From assembly GCF_010435965.1 (NCBI RefSeq), contig NZ_JAAGAA010000016.1:1-50154 (forward strand): 50,154 bases of DNA. The letters run 5' to 3'. A model generated the notes under the pieces. It was given only the letters and a program-made list of their open reading frames with translations, had not been told where the DNA came from and searched no databases. This document shows, in pieces, positions 24,334 through 35,167 of this stretch. A program made the position numbers and the translations under genes. This DNA is from Crenobacter caeni (GTDB taxonomy: Bacteria > Pseudomonadota > Gammaproteobacteria > Burkholderiales > Chromobacteriaceae). Numbering within the stretch: the stretch's first letter is position 1; each line of letters opens with the position of its first letter.

Positions 24334-27110
24334 GCATCGACTACCGCAAGACCGTCAACCTGCTGGACACCCCGTTCCCGATGCGGGGCGATCTGGCCAA
24401 GCGCGAACCCGGCTGGGTCAAGCGCTGGCAGGAAGAGAAACGTTACGACAAGCTGCGCAAGCTGACGGCTGGCCGTCCGAAGTTCATCCTGCACGACGGC
24501 CCGCCGTACGCCAACGGCGACATCCATATCGGTCACGCGGTCAACAAGGTGCTCAAGGACATCATCGTTCGCTCGCGCACGCTGTCCGGCTTCGACGCGC
24601 CCTACGTGCCGGGCTGGGACTGCCACGGCCTGCCGATCGAACTGATGGTCGAGAAGCTGCACGGCAAGAACATCCCCGCCGCGCGTTTCCGCGAGCTGTG
24701 CCGCGAGTACGCGAAAGAGCAGATCGCCCGCCAGAAGAAGGACTTCATCCGTCTGGGCGTGCTGGGGGACTGGGACAACCCCTACCTGACGATGGACTTC
24801 AAGACCGAAGCCGACATCGTCCGCACGCTGGGCAAGATCAACGACAACGGCTACCTGTTCAAGGGTGAGAAGCCGGTGCACTGGTGCATCGAGTGCGGCT
24901 CGGCGCTGGCCGAGGCCGAAGTCGAGTACGAGGACAAGGTGTCTCCGGCGATCGACGTCGGCTTCCCGGTCGTTGACGCGGCCCGTCTTGTCGAGGCGTT
25001 CGGCATCGACAACGCCGACAACACGCTGGCGGTGATCTGGACCACTACGCCGTGGACGCTGCCGGCCAACCAGGCGGTCGCGCTGAGCCCGACGCTCGTC
25101 TACGGCCTGTACCGCACGCCGCGCGGCCTGCTGGTGCTGGCCAAGGAACTCGCCGAGGCGGCGCTCGCGCGCTACGGCTTCGACGGCTCGCCGTGCGTCG
25201 GCGAGGCGAACGGCGAGGCGCTGGAGGGGCTGCGCCTCAGCCACCCGTTCTACGCACGCGAAGTGCGGTTCATCCTCGGCGACCACGTCACCACCGACGC
25301 CGGTACCGGCCTCGTGCATACCGCGCCGGCACACGGCCTGGAGGACTTCCAGGTCGGCCGCGCGTACGACCTGCCGATCGATAACCCGGTGATGGACGAT
25401 GGCCGCTACAAGCCCGGCACCGAGTTCTTCGCCGGCATGAGCGTGTGGGAAGCCAACCCGGCCGTGCTTGCCAAGCTGGAAGAGAAGGGCGTGCTCTTGG
25501 CGCACGTCAAGCTGACCCACAGCTACCCGCACTGCTGGCGCCACAAGACGCCGATCATCTTCCGCGCGACCGCGCAGTGGTTCATCGGCATGGACAAGCC
25601 GGGCAAGGATGGCGAGCCGCTGCGTAAGCGCGCGCGCCAAGCGGTCGACGCGACCGAGTTCTTCCCAGCCTGGGGCCGCGCGCGCCTGGAGGCGATGATC
25701 GGCGGCCGCCCGGACTGGTGCGTGTCGCGCCAGCGCAACTGGGGCGTGCCGATGACCTTCTTCGTGCACCGCGAGACGGGCGAGCTGCACCCGCGCTCGG
25801 GCCAGCTTTTGGAAGAAGTCGCGCTGCGCATCGAGCAGCAGGGCATCGAGGCGTGGTTCAGCCTCGACGCGAAGGAACTGCTGGGCGACGAGGCGGCGCA
25901 CTACCGCAAGCTGACCGACACGCTGGACGTGTGGTTCGACTCGGGTTCGACCCACTTCGCGGTGCTCAAGCAGCGCCCGGAGCTCGCGTGGCCGGCCGAC
26001 CTCTACCTCGAGGGCTCCGACCAGCATCGCGGCTGGTTCCAGAGCTCGCTGCTGACCGGCTGCGCGACCATCGGTCGCGCACCGTACAAGCAGCTGTTGA
26101 CGCACGGCTTCGTGGTCGACGGCAAGGGCATGAAGATGTCCAAGTCCAAGGGCAACGTGGTCGCGCCGCAGAAGGTCAACGACAGCTTGGGGGCCGACAT
26201 CCTGCGCCTGTGGGTCGCGTCGACCGACTACTCGGGCGAGCTGGCGATCTCCGACGAGATCCTCAAGCGGGTCACCGAAAGCTACCGCCGCCTGCGCAAC
26301 ACGCTGCGCTTCCTGCTGGCCAACCTGTCCGACTTCGACCCGATCAACGACGCGGTGCCGTTCGCCGACCTGCTCGAACTCGACCGCTACGCGATCCTGA
26401 TGGCGAGCCAGCTGCAGGAGCGCGTCGCCGGCGACTGCTACACCCGCTACGCCTTCCACCAGGCGATGCAGGAAATCGTCGGCTACTGCGGCGAGGAGAT
26501 GGGCGCGTTCTACCTCGACGTGCTGAAAGACCGCCTGTACACGACCGGCGCCGACAGCCGCGCCCGCCGCAGCGCGCAGACCGCGCTCTATCACATCACG
26601 CGCAGCCTGCTGCTGCTGCTGGGGCCGGTGCTGTGCTTCACCGCCGACGAGGCGTGGGCGGTGCTCACCGGCTCGGACGAGGAGTCGACGCTGTTCCACA
26701 CCTGGCACGAGTTCCCGCAGCTGCCGGCCGAAGAGGCCGAGGCGCTTTCGGCCAAGTGGGAGGCGATCCGCGCGCTGCGCGCGCAGGCGAACAAGGACAT
26801 CGAAGCCTTGCGCGGTGCCGACCAGATCGGCTCGTCGCTGCAGGCCGAGCTCAGCATCGTCGCCGACGAGACGCTGTATCCGCTGCTCGCCAGCATCGAG
26901 GACGACCTGAAGTTCGTGTTCATCGTCTCCCGCGTGACGCTCGCCGCCGGTGACGAGACGAAGCTGACGGTCGGCGCGTCCGCGCACGAGAAGTGCGACC
27001 GCTGCTGGCACTACAGCGCCGACGTCGGCCAGCACGCCGGCCACGGCCATATCTGCGGCCGCTGCGTCGACAATCTGGACGGCAAGGGCGAGGTAAGGCG
27101 GTATGCCTGA
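24330..27110 (+). CDS. ileS: Isoleucyl-tRNA synthetase
   Basis: The protein has 926 residues, the bacterial type, and charges tRNA-Ile. It has HIGH at residues 66-69, KMSKS at 602-606, and the CP1 editing domain in between ([23 protein letters not shown]). A C-terminal zinc module CDRCWHY...CGRC is present. The start ATG overlaps the ribF stop and the stop overlaps lspA by 8 bp, so translation is coupled along the operon. A very long antisense frame exists opposite this gene but has no protein features. Confidence 0.97.
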   Translation: MSIDYRKTVNLLDTPFPMRGDLAKREPGWVKRWQEEKRYDKLRKLTAGRPKFILHDGPPYANGDIHIGHAVNKVLKDIIVRSRTLSGFDAPYVPGWDCHGLPIELMVEKLHGKNIPAARFRELCREYAKEQIARQKKDFIRLGVLGDWDNPYLTMDFKTEADIVRTLGKINDNGYLFKGEKPVHWCIECGSALAEAEVEYEDKVSPAIDVGFPVVDAARLVEAFGIDNADNTLAVIWTTTPWTLPANQAVALSPTLVYGLYRTPRGLLVLAKELAEAALARYGFDGSPCVGEANGEALEGLRLSHPFYAREVRFILGDHVTTDAGTGLVHTAPAHGLEDFQVGRAYDLPIDNPVMDDGRYKPGTEFFAGMSVWEANPAVLAKLEEKGVLLAHVKLTHSYPHCWRHKTPIIFRATAQWFIGMDKPGKDGEPLRKRARQAVDATEFFPAWGRARLEAMIGGRPDWCVSRQRNWGVPMTFFVHRETGELHPRSGQLLEEVALRIEQQGIEAWFSLDAKELLGDEAAHYRKLTDTLDVWFDSGSTHFAVLKQRPELAWPADLYLEGSDQHRGWFQSSLLTGCATIGRAPYKQLLTHGFVVDGKGMKMSKSKGNVVAPQKVNDSLGADILRLWVASTDYSGELAISDEILKRVTESYRRLRNTLRFLLANLSDFDPINDAVPFADLLELDRYAILMASQLQERVAGDCYTRYAFHQAMQEIVGYCGEEMGAFYLDVLKDRLYTTGADSRARRSAQTALYHITRSLLLLLGPVLCFTADEAWAVLTGSDEESTLFHTWHEFPQLPAEEAEALSAKWEAIRALRAQANKDIEALRGADQIGSSLQAELSIVADETLYPLLASIEDDLKFVFIVSRVTLAAGDETKLTVGASAHEKCDRCWHYSADVGQHAGHGHICGRCVDNLDGKGEVRRYA

Positions 27111-27606
27111 GGCGGCCCACCCGCTGCAAGGCCGCGCGGACCGGCGTTGGGTCTGGTTCGCGCTTGCCGCCGCCATCATCGTGCTCGACCAGCTGACCAA
27201 GCTGTGGTTCAACGGCGCGTACAGCTACGGTGAGGTGCGCCCGGTGATCCCGGGCTACTTCAACTTCACCCTGCTGTACAACCCGGGCGCCGCGTTCAGC
27301 TTCCTCGCCGATGCCGGCGGCTGGCAGAAGTGGTTCTTCACGCTGCTCGCCTTCGGCGTGTCGGGTTACCTGGGCTGGCAGATCCTGCAGCGCCGCTTCT
27401 CGGCGCTGATGGACTGCGCCGCCGCCTTCATCATCGGCGGTGCGCTGGGCAACGTGATCGACCGCATGCTGCACGGGCACGTGATCGACTTCATCCAGAT
27501 CCATTACTACGACAGCTGGTACTACCCAGCCTTCAACCTCGCCGACTCCTTCATCTGCGTCGGCGCCGCGTTGATGGTGATCGACAGTTTCAGGCACCCG
27601 CACTGA
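27103..27606 (+). CDS. lspA: Lipoprotein signal peptidase (signal peptidase II)
   Basis: The protein has 167 residues with four predicted membrane helices. It is an aspartyl protease with D120 (GNVIDR) and D148 (FNLADS), plus the conserved [10 protein letters not shown] loop. It removes signal peptides from prolipoproteins such as BamC and the small lipoprotein in this window. It overlaps ileS by 8 bp. A terminator-like hairpin follows it. Confidence 0.96.
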   Translation: MPEAAHPLQGRADRRWVWFALAAAIIVLDQLTKLWFNGAYSYGEVRPVIPGYFNFTLLYNPGAAFSFLADAGGWQKWFFTLLAFGVSGYLGWQILQRRFSALMDCAAAFIIGGALGNVIDRMLHGHVIDFIQIHYYDSWYYPAFNLADSFICVGAALMVIDSFRHPH

Positions 27607-27615
27607 CGAACCCAC

Positions 27616-27640
27616 GGCCGGGCATTCCCCGGCCTTTCTT
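27616..27640 (+). terminator. Terminator-like hairpin between lspA and ispH
   Basis: GGCCGGG (27616-27622) pairs with CCCGGCC (27628-27634), followed by TTTCTT. It may attenuate ispH within the cluster. Confidence 0.65.
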
Positions 27641-27656
27641 GACGGAAATCCCTCCG

Positions 27657-28583
27657 ATGACGAAGACCATCCTGCTTGCGAACCCGCGCGGCTTCTGCGC
27701 CGGCGTCGACCGCGCCATCGCCATCGTCGAGCGTGCGCTCGAACAGTACGGTGCACCGATCTACGTGCGGCACGAAGTGGTGCACAACCGCTTCGTCGTC
27801 GACGGCCTGCGCGACAAGGGCGCGGTGTTCATCGAGTCGCTGGACGACGTGCCAGCGGGCGCGACGCTGGTGTACTCGGCGCACGGCGTACCGCAGTCGG
27901 TGCGCGACGAGGCCGAGGCGCGCGGCCTGACCGTGTTCGACGCGACCTGTCCGCTGGTGACCAAGGTGCACGTCGAGGTGCGCCGCATGCACGAGGCGGG
28001 GATGGAGATCGTGATGATCGGCCACAAGGGGCACCCCGAGGTCGAGGGGACGATGGGGCAGGTCGATGGCGGCGTGCACCTGGTGGAGTCGGTTGCCGAC
28101 GTGGCGACGCTCGTCGTCGCACGGCCGGACGCGCTCGCCTTCGTCAGCCAGACTACGCTGTCGGTCGACGAGACGCGCGACATCATCGCCGCGCTCAAGG
28201 CGCGCTTCCCGGCCATCGTCTCGCCGAAGAAGGACGACATCTGCTACGCGACGCAGAACCGGCAGGACGCGGTGAAGGTGCTCGCCCAGCAGTGCGACGT
28301 GGTGGTGGTGGTCGGCTCGCCGAACAGCTCCAACTCCAACCGCCTGCGCGAAGTCGCCGCGCTGCGCGGCGTTGACGCGTACATGGTCGACAACGCGTCC
28401 TTGCTCGACGCGGCCTGGTTCGAGGGCAAGACACGGGTCGGCGTCACCGCCGGCGCGTCGGCCCCCGAGGTGCTGGTCGAGCAGGTGATCGCCGCGATCC
28501 GCGGCTTCGGCGCGGCCGAGGTGAGCGAGCTTGCCGGCGTCGAGGAATCCGTCCATTTCCCGCTGCCCGCCGCGCTGCGCTAG
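27657..28583 (+). CDS. ispH: 4-hydroxy-3-methylbut-2-enyl diphosphate reductase
   Basis: The protein has 308 residues. It performs the last step of the MEP isoprenoid pathway, making IPP and DMAPP with a [4Fe-4S] cluster. The three cluster cysteines are C14 (PRGFCAGV), C98 (DATCPL) and C196 ([11 protein letters not shown]). The conserved VHNRFVV and [10 protein letters not shown] segments are present. The start at 27657 is canonical ([14 protein letters not shown]). It is separated from lspA by 50 bp with no fkpB in between, unlike E. coli. Confidence 0.96.
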   Translation: MTKTILLANPRGFCAGVDRAIAIVERALEQYGAPIYVRHEVVHNRFVVDGLRDKGAVFIESLDDVPAGATLVYSAHGVPQSVRDEAEARGLTVFDATCPLVTKVHVEVRRMHEAGMEIVMIGHKGHPEVEGTMGQVDGGVHLVESVADVATLVVARPDALAFVSQTTLSVDETRDIIAALKARFPAIVSPKKDDICYATQNRQDAVKVLAQQCDVVVVVGSPNSSNSNRLREVAALRGVDAYMVDNASLLDAAWFEGKTRVGVTAGASAPEVLVEQVIAAIRGFGAAEVSELAGVEESVHFPLPAALR

Positions 28584-28603
28584 GCGCGTGTTCCGGCTGG
28601 AAT

Positions 28604-28630
28604 AAGGGCTGCCCGCGGGCAGCCCTTCTT
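28604..28630 (+). terminator. Intrinsic terminator after ispH
   Basis: AAGGGCTGCCCG and CGGGCAGCCCTT form a near-perfect palindrome followed by CTTGTT. Confidence 0.85.
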
Positions 28631-28649
28631 GTTGTGTGCGGCGGGGGGA

Positions 28650-28676
28650 TTGAAATGCCCGAACCCGCCCCTATCT
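28650..28676 (+). promoter_or_regulatory. Candidate heat-shock (sigma-32) promoter of htpG
   Basis: TTGAAA (28650-28655), a 12-bp spacer and CCCCTATCT (28668-28676) fit the sigma-32 pattern CTTGAAA-N11-16-CCCCATNT apart from the TA order. The same architecture precedes grpE at 39549. Confidence 0.75.
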
Positions 28677-28714
28677 CGCTTGCATCTTTTGACCAACGCT
28701 GACGAACAGAGCAT

Positions 28715-30613
28715 ATGAGCAATAAGGAAACACTGGGCTTTCAGACCGAAGTCAAGCAGCTGTTGCAGCTGATGATCCATTCGCTGTACTCGAACAAGGA
28801 AATCTTCCTGCGCGAGCTGGTCTCCAACGCGTCCGACGCCGCCGACAAGCTGCGCTTCGAGGCGATCGAGCAGCCGGCGCTGCTCGAGTCCGACCCGGCG
28901 CTTTCGATCCGCATCGAGGCGGACAAGGCCGCGCGCACGCTGACCATCACCGACAACGGCATCGGCATGAGCCGCGCCGAGGTGATCGAGCATATCGGCA
29001 CCATCGCCAAGTCCGGCACCAAGGCCTTCTTCGAGCGGCTGACCGGTGACGAGCAGAAGGACGCCAACCTGATCGGCCAGTTCGGCGTCGGCTTCTACTC
29101 GGCGTTCATCGTCGCCGACCGCGTGACGCTGACTACCCGCCGCGCCGGCCTGCCCGCGAGCGAGGGCGTGCGCTGGGAGTCCGAGGGGCACGGCGAGTAC
29201 ACGCTGGAGACCGTCGAGCGTGCGGCGCGCGGCACCGAGATCGTGCTGCACCTCAAAGAGGGCATGGACGAGTTCCTCGACGACTGGACGCTGCGTCGCA
29301 TCGTGCGCACCTACTCCGACCATATCTCCTTGCCGATCGAGATGAAAAAGGCGGCGAGCTTCGACGAGGACGGCAAGGAAGTCGCCGGCGAAGGCTACGA
29401 GGCGGTCAACCAGGCGTCCGCCCTGTGGGCGCGCAGCAAGAGCGAGATCAGCGACGAGCAGTACCGCGAGTTCTACAAGCATGTCGCGCACGACTTCAGC
29501 GATCCGCTGGCGTGGACGCACGCCCGCGTCGAGGGCAGCCAGGAATACACCGAACTCCTGTACATCCCGTCGCGCGCGCCGTTCGACCTGTACGACCGCG
29601 AGCGCAAGCAGGGCGTCAAGCTGTACGTGCGCCGCGTGTTCATCATGGAAGACGCCAACAAGCTGATGCCGATGTACCTGCGCTTCGTGCGCGGCGTGAT
29701 CGATTCGGCCGATTTGCCGCTGAACGTGTCGCGCGAGATCCTGCAGCAAAGCCGCGACATCGACGCGATCCGCGCCGGCTGCGTGAAGAAGGTGCTCGGC
29801 CTGCTGGACGATTTGGCCGCCAACGACGCCGACAAATACGCGACCTTCTGGCGCGAGTTCGGTCAGGTGCTCAAAGAAGGCGTCGGCGAAGACTTCGCCA
29901 ACAAGGCGCGCATTGCCAAGCTGCTGCGCTTCGCCTCCACCCACGAGGACGGCGCCGAGCCCAAGGTCTCGCTCGCCGACTACGTGTCGCGCATGCAAGC
30001 GGGCCAGGACAAGATCTACTACATCACCGCCGACAGCCGCGCCGCCGCGCTGGGTAGCCCGCACCTCGAGGTGTTCCGCAAGAAGGGCGTCGAGGTACTG
30101 CTGTTGACCGACCGCGTCGACGAGTGGGTGACCGCCAGCCTGACCGAGTTCGAAGGCAAGCCGCTGGTGTCGGTCGCCAAGGGCGCGCTCGACCTGGGCG
30201 AGCTGGAGGACGAGTCCGACAAGGCCGCGCAGAAGGAGGCCGAAGAGGCCGCCCGCCCGCTGGCCGAGCGCATCTCGGCGCTGCTGGGCGATGCGGTCAA
30301 GGAAGTGCGCCCGACCGCGCGCCTGACCGACAGCCCGGCTTGCCTGGTGGTCGGCGAGCACGAGATGAGCGCGCACCTGGAGCGCCTGCTCAAGCAGGCC
30401 GGCCAGGACGTGCCGCACGCCAAGCCGGTGCTCGAGATCAACCCCGGCCACATGCTGGTCAAGCGCCTCGCCGACGAGGCCGACGACGCGCGCGCGGCGG
30501 ACCTTGCGCACGTGCTGTTCGACCAGGCCTTGCTCGCCGAGGGCGGCAAACTAGAAGACCCGGCCGCCTTCGTGCACCGCATCAACCGCCTGATGCTCGA
30601 ACTCTCTGCCTGA
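28715..30613 (+). CDS. htpG: Molecular chaperone HtpG (Hsp90)
   Basis: The protein has 632 residues. The GHKL ATPase N domain has the Bergerat-fold motifs [20 protein letters not shown] and GQFGVGFYS. The middle domain has PLNVSRE, and the C-terminal dimerisation domain is full-length. It is a cytosolic ATP-driven chaperone. It is monocistronic, with a sigma-32-like promoter 40-65 bp upstream and a terminator shared with the convergent aceK. Confidence 0.97.
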   Translation: MSNKETLGFQTEVKQLLQLMIHSLYSNKEIFLRELVSNASDAADKLRFEAIEQPALLESDPALSIRIEADKAARTLTITDNGIGMSRAEVIEHIGTIAKSGTKAFFERLTGDEQKDANLIGQFGVGFYSAFIVADRVTLTTRRAGLPASEGVRWESEGHGEYTLETVERAARGTEIVLHLKEGMDEFLDDWTLRRIVRTYSDHISLPIEMKKAASFDEDGKEVAGEGYEAVNQASALWARSKSEISDEQYREFYKHVAHDFSDPLAWTHARVEGSQEYTELLYIPSRAPFDLYDRERKQGVKLYVRRVFIMEDANKLMPMYLRFVRGVIDSADLPLNVSREILQQSRDIDAIRAGCVKKVLGLLDDLAANDADKYATFWREFGQVLKEGVGEDFANKARIAKLLRFASTHEDGAEPKVSLADYVSRMQAGQDKIYYITADSRAAALGSPHLEVFRKKGVEVLLLTDRVDEWVTASLTEFEGKPLVSVAKGALDLGELEDESDKAAQKEAEEAARPLAERISALLGDAVKEVRPTARLTDSPACLVVGEHEMSAHLERLLKQAGQDVPHAKPVLEINPGHMLVKRLADEADDARAADLAHVLFDQALLAEGGKLEDPAAFVHRINRLMLELSA

Positions 30614-30627
30614 GCCTTGGCCGTGAT

Positions 30628-30659
30628 GAAAAACGCCACCCTTCGGGGTGGCGTTTTTA
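30628..30659. terminator. Bidirectional terminator between htpG and aceK
   Basis: AAAAACGCCACC (30629-30640) pairs with GGTGGCGTTTTT (30647-30658), with A/T runs on both sides. Confidence 0.93.
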
Positions 30660-30674
30660 GTGAGTAATCGGGGG

Positions 30675-32435
30675 TCAGGCGACCGGCACGCCGTAACGGT
30701 TACAGAAGCGCATCTCGCTCGGGTAGGGGAAGAAATCCTCGATATGGCCCTCGGCGATCATGTCCTTGCGCTGTTGCCAGAACGGCACGTCGAGCAGGTC
30801 GCGGTGGTACTTGAGGAACAGCCGCCGCACTTCCGGGTCGCCCAACAGGAAGGTCGCGAACTCCTCGGGGAACACGTCGTTGCGTTTGACCGGGTACCAC
30901 ACCTCGCCGGAGAGCTCCATTTCCGGCGTCGGCGCCGGCGGGATGCGCCGGAAGTTGCAGTCGGTCATGTACTCGATTTCGTCGTAGTCGTAGAAGATCA
31001 CGCGGTTGTAACGGGTGACGCCGAAGTTCTTGAACAGCATGTCGCCCGGGAAGATGTTGGCCATCGCGAGCTCCTTGATCGCGTTGCCGTACTCGCGTAT
31101 CGCGTGCTCCTTCTCCTCGGCGTTGCAGTTCATCAGGTAGAGGTTGAGCGGCTTCATCCTCCGCTCGATATACAGGTGGCGGATCACCACGCGCTCGTCG
31201 TCCTCCTCGACCAGCGACGGTGCCAGCGTGCGCAGCTCGTTGAGCAGCTGTTCGGTGAAGCGCGCCTTGGGGAAGGCGACGTTGGAGAATTCCAGCGTAT
31301 CGGCCATGCGGCCGACCCGGTCGTGCTTCTTCACCAGCAGGTACTTTTCCTTGACCGTGCTGTGGTCGACTTCCTTGCTGCTGCCAAACACGTCCTTGAT
31401 CAGCTTGAACACGTAGGGGTAGGAGGGCAGCGTGAAGACCAGCATCACCAGGCCGCGGATGCCCGGCGCGATGTCGAACTGGTCGTTCGAGTGCGACAGG
31501 TGCTGCATGAAGTCGCGGTAGAAGATGTTCTTGCCCTGCTTTTGCAGGCCGAGCATGGTGTAAAGCTCGGCCTTGGTCTTGGACGGCAGCATCGAGCGCA
31601 GGAACTGCACGTAGGCGGACGGCACGTCCATGTCGACCAGGAAGTGCGCGCGGCTGAACGAGAACAGGATGCTGATCCGCCACGGCTCGAGCAGCAGGGT
31701 GTCCAGGTAGAGCCGGCCCGCCTCGTCGCGCAGCACCGGCACCGCGAACGGGTAGGCCTGTCCGCCGTTGATCACCTTGCCGAAGATGTACGCCGTCTTG
31801 TTGCGGTAGAACGCCGAGCCCAGCACCTGGATCTGGTAGCTCGCCTCGGCCGCCGGCCACTCGCCGCCCAGGTATTCGTGCGCGGTGCGCAGCACGCAGG
31901 CGAGGTCGCGCGCGAGGTGGGCGAACGGCTGCGTCCAGCCGAAGTCCTGCACGATGCGGCGGATCACCCGGCGCAGGCCGACCGACTTCGGGTAATAGCT
32001 GCGCCAGGTCGGCGGCTCGGACTCGATGTACTCGGTCGATACCGCCGGGCGCACGAAGATGAAGTCGTTGTTGAAGTAGTCGCGGTGCAGGATGCGGCAG
32101 AACACCGAGTTGAAGAAGGTCTCGGCAAGCTCGGGCTGCTTGTGGTTGGTCAACAGGCCGATGTAGTAGAGCTTGGCCTGCTGCCAGATCTCGTCGTCGA
32201 GCAGTTCGGCATGCAGTTCACGGTGCAGGCGCTCGACGGTCTCGCCGACGCGTTCGTCGTACAACTGGATGCGGCCGCGGATCGCTTGCTGCACGCCCTG
32301 CCAGTCGCCGGCCTCGAATAGTGCCTTGGCGCCCTGGCTGACTGCGCGGAACAGCCGGTAGTGCTTGTTGAAGCCTTCGATCAGCGCCTCGGCGATCTCG
32401 CGGGCGACGGGGTTGTAGTAGTCGGGTATCTGCAT
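30675..32435 (-). CDS. aceK: Isocitrate dehydrogenase kinase/phosphatase
   Basis: The protein has 586 residues, the usual length. This bifunctional enzyme phosphorylates and dephosphorylates Icd to direct isocitrate into the glyoxylate shunt. Family segments are visible: the N-terminal regulatory domain ([17 protein letters not shown]), the ATP-binding region around YLDTLLLEP and [19 protein letters not shown], and [14 protein letters not shown] with the metal-binding Asp. It stands alone, not fused into an aceBAK operon. Its substrate gene icd lies about 0.9 kb away on the other strand, beyond rluE, and aceA about 5.5 kb away. Confidence 0.96.
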   Translation of the reverse strand: MQIPDYYNPVAREIAEALIEGFNKHYRLFRAVSQGAKALFEAGDWQGVQQAIRGRIQLYDERVGETVERLHRELHAELLDDEIWQQAKLYYIGLLTNHKQPELAETFFNSVFCRILHRDYFNNDFIFVRPAVSTEYIESEPPTWRSYYPKSVGLRRVIRRIVQDFGWTQPFAHLARDLACVLRTAHEYLGGEWPAAEASYQIQVLGSAFYRNKTAYIFGKVINGGQAYPFAVPVLRDEAGRLYLDTLLLEPWRISILFSFSRAHFLVDMDVPSAYVQFLRSMLPSKTKAELYTMLGLQKQGKNIFYRDFMQHLSHSNDQFDIAPGIRGLVMLVFTLPSYPYVFKLIKDVFGSSKEVDHSTVKEKYLLVKKHDRVGRMADTLEFSNVAFPKARFTEQLLNELRTLAPSLVEEDDERVVIRHLYIERRMKPLNLYLMNCNAEEKEHAIREYGNAIKELAMANIFPGDMLFKNFGVTRYNRVIFYDYDEIEYMTDCNFRRIPPAPTPEMELSGEVWYPVKRNDVFPEEFATFLLGDPEVRRLFLKYHRDLLDVPFWQQRKDMIAEGHIEDFFPYPSEMRFCNRYGVPVA

Positions 32436-32480
32436 GGCACGCCTCGGCGGTGGGGCGGACAGGCGGTGCCATGCGGAAGG

Positions 32481-33143
32481 TCAGCGTGGTGTGCGGTGCC
32501 GCAAGGCTCTGCCCGGGCGGGGAGGCGCTTTTGGCGGCAGTCCCGGCTGGCCTGTCCTCTTGTTAATGCCCTTAGCATGCTGCACTTGCTTCAATTGTTC
32601 AAGCGTCAGCGTCTCCTGCCGCCATTCACCCGGCGCGAGGCCGTCAACGCGCCACGGGCCGATCGCGACACGCACCAGGCGCAGCGTCGGCAGGCCGACC
32701 TTGGCGGTCATCCGGCGCACCTGGCGGTTCTTGCCTTCGTGGATGACGATCTCGAGCCAAGCGTCGGGCACCGTCTTGCGAAAGCGTACCGGCGGGTTGC
32801 GCGGCCACAGTTCGGGTGGGGCGATGCGCCGCACTTTCGCCTGGCGGGTGACGAAGTCGCCAAGATCCACCCCCTGGCGGAGCGCCTCCAGTTGCGCGTC
32901 CTGCGGCTCACCCTCGACCTGTACCCAGTAGGTCTTGGGCAGCTTGAAGCGCGGGTCGGCGATCGCGTGCTGCAGCGCGCCGTCGCCGGTGAGTAAGAGG
33001 AGCCCTTCGCTGTCGGTATCCAGCCGGCCGGCCGGGTAAACATCGGGCAAGGGTACGCAGCTTTTCAGCGTCGGGTGCTTGTCGTGTTCGGAAAACTGGC
33101 AGATCACGCCATAGGGTTTATTCAGCAGGACGAGTTCAGGCAT
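32481..33143 (-). CDS. rluE: 23S rRNA pseudouridine synthase, RluE type
   Basis: The protein has 220 residues of the RsuA/RluB/E/F family, without the N-terminal S4 domain, as in RluE. The catalytic aspartate D42 lies in GRLDTDSEGLLLLT. GKNRQVRRM and the LVRVAIGPW segment are present. It should modify U2457 of 23S rRNA. A basic, Pro-rich C-terminal tail (about 190-220) is a local extension. It is divergent from icd across the structured icd leader. Confidence 0.9.
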   Translation of the reverse strand: MPELVLLNKPYGVICQFSEHDKHPTLKSCVPLPDVYPAGRLDTDSEGLLLLTGDGALQHAIADPRFKLPKTYWVQVEGEPQDAQLEALRQGVDLGDFVTRQAKVRRIAPPELWPRNPPVRFRKTVPDAWLEIVIHEGKNRQVRRMTAKVGLPTLRLVRVAIGPWRVDGLAPGEWRQETLTLEQLKQVQHAKGINKRTGQPGLPPKAPPRPGRALRHRTPR

Positions 33144-33172
33144 TTGGTATAGCGGTGCGGCCGGGAATTCAG

Positions 33173-33178
33173 CATAAT
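33173..33178 (+). promoter_or_regulatory. Candidate -10 of icd
   Basis: CATAAT predicts a transcription start near 33185, exactly where the first hairpin of the leader begins. Confidence 0.55.
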
Positions 33179-33183
33179 AGCAA

Positions 33184-33345
33184 GCCGGGATGCATCAGGC
33201 TGAGAATAAGACCCTCTACGAAGAGGGGACGGCATCCCGCTCTACCCGAGTTCACCACTCGTGGCCGTCCGCGACGGGCCCATTCTTGCCCGTGCCGCCG
33301 GGCGGCGGCAGAGTCATTTTGCAACCAACCCATGATGGAGTAGGC
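33184..33345 (+). ncRNA. Structured 5' leader of icd (candidate cis-regulatory RNA)
   Basis: Consecutive helices can be drawn by hand. CGGGATGC (33186-33193) pairs with GCATCCCG (33232-33239), enclosing an 18-nt one-sided loop (ATCAGGCTGAGA...) and a nested hairpin CCCTCT/AGAGGG (33212-33227). CGAGT/ACTCG follows (33247-33261), then ACGGGC/GCCCGT (33274-33293) and GCCGCC/GGCGGC (33294-33309). The Shine-Dalgarno GGAG (33337-33340) follows unpaired. It contains CTGAGA and ACCC like a TPP riboswitch but lacks that riboswitch's 3' half. A 52-codon in-frame open stretch here is better explained as RNA than protein. Confidence 0.55.
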
Positions 33346-34593
33346 ATGAGCGCCCAATCCCTGATCAAGGTTCCCGCTGCAGGTCAGAAAATCGTTCCCG
33401 GACAGGCTACCCCGAACAACCCGATCATCCCGTTCATCGAGGGTGACGGCATCGGCGTCGACATCACGCCGGTGATGATCAAGGTCATCGACGCAGCAGT
33501 CGAGAAGGCCTACGCAGGCCAGAAAAAAATCCACTGGATGGAAGTGTACGCCGGCGAGAAGTCGACCCGCCTGTACGGCCCGGACGAGTGGTTGCCGAAG
33601 GAAACCTTCGACGCGCTGAAAGAGTACTCCGTCTCGATCAAGGGCCCGATGACCACGCCGGTCGGCGGCGGCATCCGCTCGCTGAACGTCGCGCTGCGCC
33701 AGGAGCTCGACCTCTACCAGTGCGTGCGTCCGGTCCAGTACTTCAAGGGCGTGCCCAGCCCGCTGAAGAACCCGGAACTGACCAATATGGTCATCTTCCG
33801 CGAGAACACCGAAGACATCTACGCCGGCATCGAATGGTCGGCCGAGTCCGAAGCGGCCAAGAAGGTGATCGCCTTCCTGCAAGAAGAGATGGGCGTCAAG
33901 AAGATCCGCTTCCCGGAAACCTCCGGCATCGGCATCAAGCCGATCTCCGTCGAGGGTACCACCCGCCTGGTGCGCGCCGCGATCCAGTACGCGATCGATA
34001 ACGACCGCAAGTCGCTGACCATCGTGCACAAGGGCAACATCATGAAGTTCACCGAGGGCCTGTTCCGCGATACCGCGTACCAGGTCGCGCGTGAAGAGTT
34101 CGGCGCCGAACTGATCGACGGCGGCCCGTGGTGCAAGTTCACCAACCCGAAGACCGGCCGCGAGATCGTCGTCAAGGACGCGATCGCCGACGCCTTCCTG
34201 CAGCAGATCCTGCTGCGTCCGGCCGAGTACGACGTGATCGCCACCACCAACCTGAACGGCGACTACATCTCCGACGCGCTGGCCGCGCAGGTCGGCGGCA
34301 TCGGCATCGCGCCGGGTGCCAACATCTCCGACAAGTACGCGTGCTTCGAGGCGACCCACGGCACCGCGCCGAAGTACGCCGGCCTCGACAAGGTCAACCC
34401 GGGCTCGCTGATCCTGTCTGCCGAGATGATGCTGCGTCACCTGGGCTGGAAGGAAGCGGCCGACCTGGTGATCAAGTCGATGGAAGCGGCGATCGCCGAC
34501 AAGCAGGTGACCTACGACTTCGCCCGCCTGATGGACGGTGCGACCGAGGTGAGCTGTTCGGCCTTCGGCGACGCGATGATCGCCCGCATGTAA
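33346..34593 (+). CDS. icd: NADP-dependent isocitrate dehydrogenase (type I)
   Basis: The protein has 415 residues, a homodimeric TCA-cycle enzyme of the E. coli type. [12 protein letters not shown], the substrate-site segment [12 protein letters not shown] and the [13 protein letters not shown] and NLNGDYISD motifs are intact. S112 in the IRSLN segment corresponds to the serine phosphorylated by AceK, so regulation by the nearby aceK product is expected. The ATG at 33346 follows GGAG and gives the usual N-terminus; the upstream ORF extension overlaps the leader RNA. Confidence 0.97.
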   Translation: MSAQSLIKVPAAGQKIVPGQATPNNPIIPFIEGDGIGVDITPVMIKVIDAAVEKAYAGQKKIHWMEVYAGEKSTRLYGPDEWLPKETFDALKEYSVSIKGPMTTPVGGGIRSLNVALRQELDLYQCVRPVQYFKGVPSPLKNPELTNMVIFRENTEDIYAGIEWSAESEAAKKVIAFLQEEMGVKKIRFPETSGIGIKPISVEGTTRLVRAAIQYAIDNDRKSLTIVHKGNIMKFTEGLFRDTAYQVAREEFGAELIDGGPWCKFTNPKTGREIVVKDAIADAFLQQILLRPAEYDVIATTNLNGDYISDALAAQVGGIGIAPGANISDKYACFEATHGTAPKYAGLDKVNPGSLILSAEMMLRHLGWKEAADLVIKSMEAAIADKQVTYDFARLMDGATEVSCSAFGDAMIARM

Positions 34594-34612
34594 GCCTGGC
34601 TTGCCCAAGAGA

Positions 34613-34644
34613 CAACCGGCCGCCTTCGGGCGGCCGGTTTTTTA
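34613..34644 (+). terminator. Intrinsic terminator after icd
   Basis: AACCGGCCGCC pairs with GGCGGCCGGTT around TTCG-type loop bases, followed by TTTTTA. Confidence 0.93.
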
Positions 34645-34668
34645 TTGCGCGCCGTGTGGCAGGGCGAC

Positions 34669-34701
34669 AAAAAACCGCCTCCTGAGGGAGGCGGTTTTTT
34701 T
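34669..34701. terminator. Bidirectional terminator between icd and cspA
   Basis: AAAAAACCGCCTCC pairs with GGAGGCGGTTTTTT. The long flanking A and T runs suit termination from either side, chiefly the convergent cold-shock gene. Confidence 0.9.
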
Positions 34702-34741
34702 CATCCGGCGAAGTGGCCTTGGCCGCTTCAGCGAGGCCGAA

Positions 34742-34945
34742 TCAAGCGGCTTGGATGTTCGAAGCTTGCTTGCCCTTCGGACCCTGCACCACGTCGAAGC
34801 TGACGCGCTGACCTTCTTTCAGGGTCTTGAAGCCTTGCATGTTGATCGCGGAGAAGTGCGCGAACAGGTCTTCGCCGCCTTCGTCCGGGGTGATGAAGCC
34901 GAAGCCCTTCGAATCATTGAACCACTTTACGGTGCCAAGTGCCAT
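34742..34945 (-). CDS. cspA: Cold-shock-domain protein (CspA family)
   Basis: The protein has 67 residues and is a single five-strand OB fold. RNP1 is KGFGFIT (13-19) and RNP2 is DLFAHFS (26-32), the single-stranded nucleic-acid binding surface. It should act as an RNA chaperone or antiterminator. The start follows AAGGAAG. A promoter about 110-135 bp upstream implies a leader near 100 nt, as in cspA-type mRNAs whose leaders respond to temperature. Which paralogue this is cannot be told from sequence alone. Confidence 0.94.
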   Translation of the reverse strand: MALGTVKWFNDSKGFGFITPDEGGEDLFAHFSAINMQGFKTLKEGQRVSFDVVQGPKGKQASNIQAA

Positions 34946-35051
34946 TATACTTCCTTAACTTACGGTAACGGGCTGGTGAGGCCGAACAACAAAAGCGAAT
35001 GTCTGCAACGGCTTCATTCCAATGCAATACATAAGCCAAGCACCAAGGCCA

Positions 35052-35080
35052 TTTCTACGCAATAATGCTCATGGCGTCAA
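35052..35080 (-). promoter_or_regulatory. Candidate sigma-70 promoter of cspA
   Basis: On the minus strand, TTGACG (35075-35080), a 17-bp spacer and TAGAAA (35052-35057). Transcription starting near 35045 would give a leader of about 100 nt. Confidence 0.6.
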
Positions 35081-35105
35081 GAGGATTCTTTTCGGGTGAC
35101 AAGGG

Positions 35106-35135
35106 CTTGAAAAAGACTGTTGCGGAACCACAATC
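35106..35135 (+). promoter_or_regulatory. Candidate promoter of clpS–clpA
   Basis: CTTGAAA (35106-35112) is a perfect sigma-32 -35 element, but the matching -10 (CCACAAT) is poor. The same TTGAAA with a 17-bp spacer and ACAATC (35130-35135) fits sigma-70. It may be dual. Confidence 0.5.
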
Positions 35136-35167
35136 CAACTAAAGACTTGCTGAATACTAAGGCCGCC

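Noticed and set aside
24300-27212. 970-codon open frame antisense to ileS
   Set aside because: It is a shadow of GC-rich codon usage opposite a full-length ileS. The translation has no recognisable domain and is dominated by low-complexity Arg/Val/His/Gln composition. The same applies to long frames opposite glnA, dnaK, clpA and ybiT.
33186-33215. TPP riboswitch upstream of icd
   Set aside because: GGATGC, CTGAGA and ACCC resemble the 5' half of a thi-box, but the CCTGAT...TAAT...CC 3' half is missing and icd is not a thiamine gene.
33190-33345. 52-residue N-terminal extension of Icd
   Set aside because: The frame is open from an ATG at 33190, but it has no Shine-Dalgarno, lies inside the hairpin-rich leader and would be atypical for Icd.
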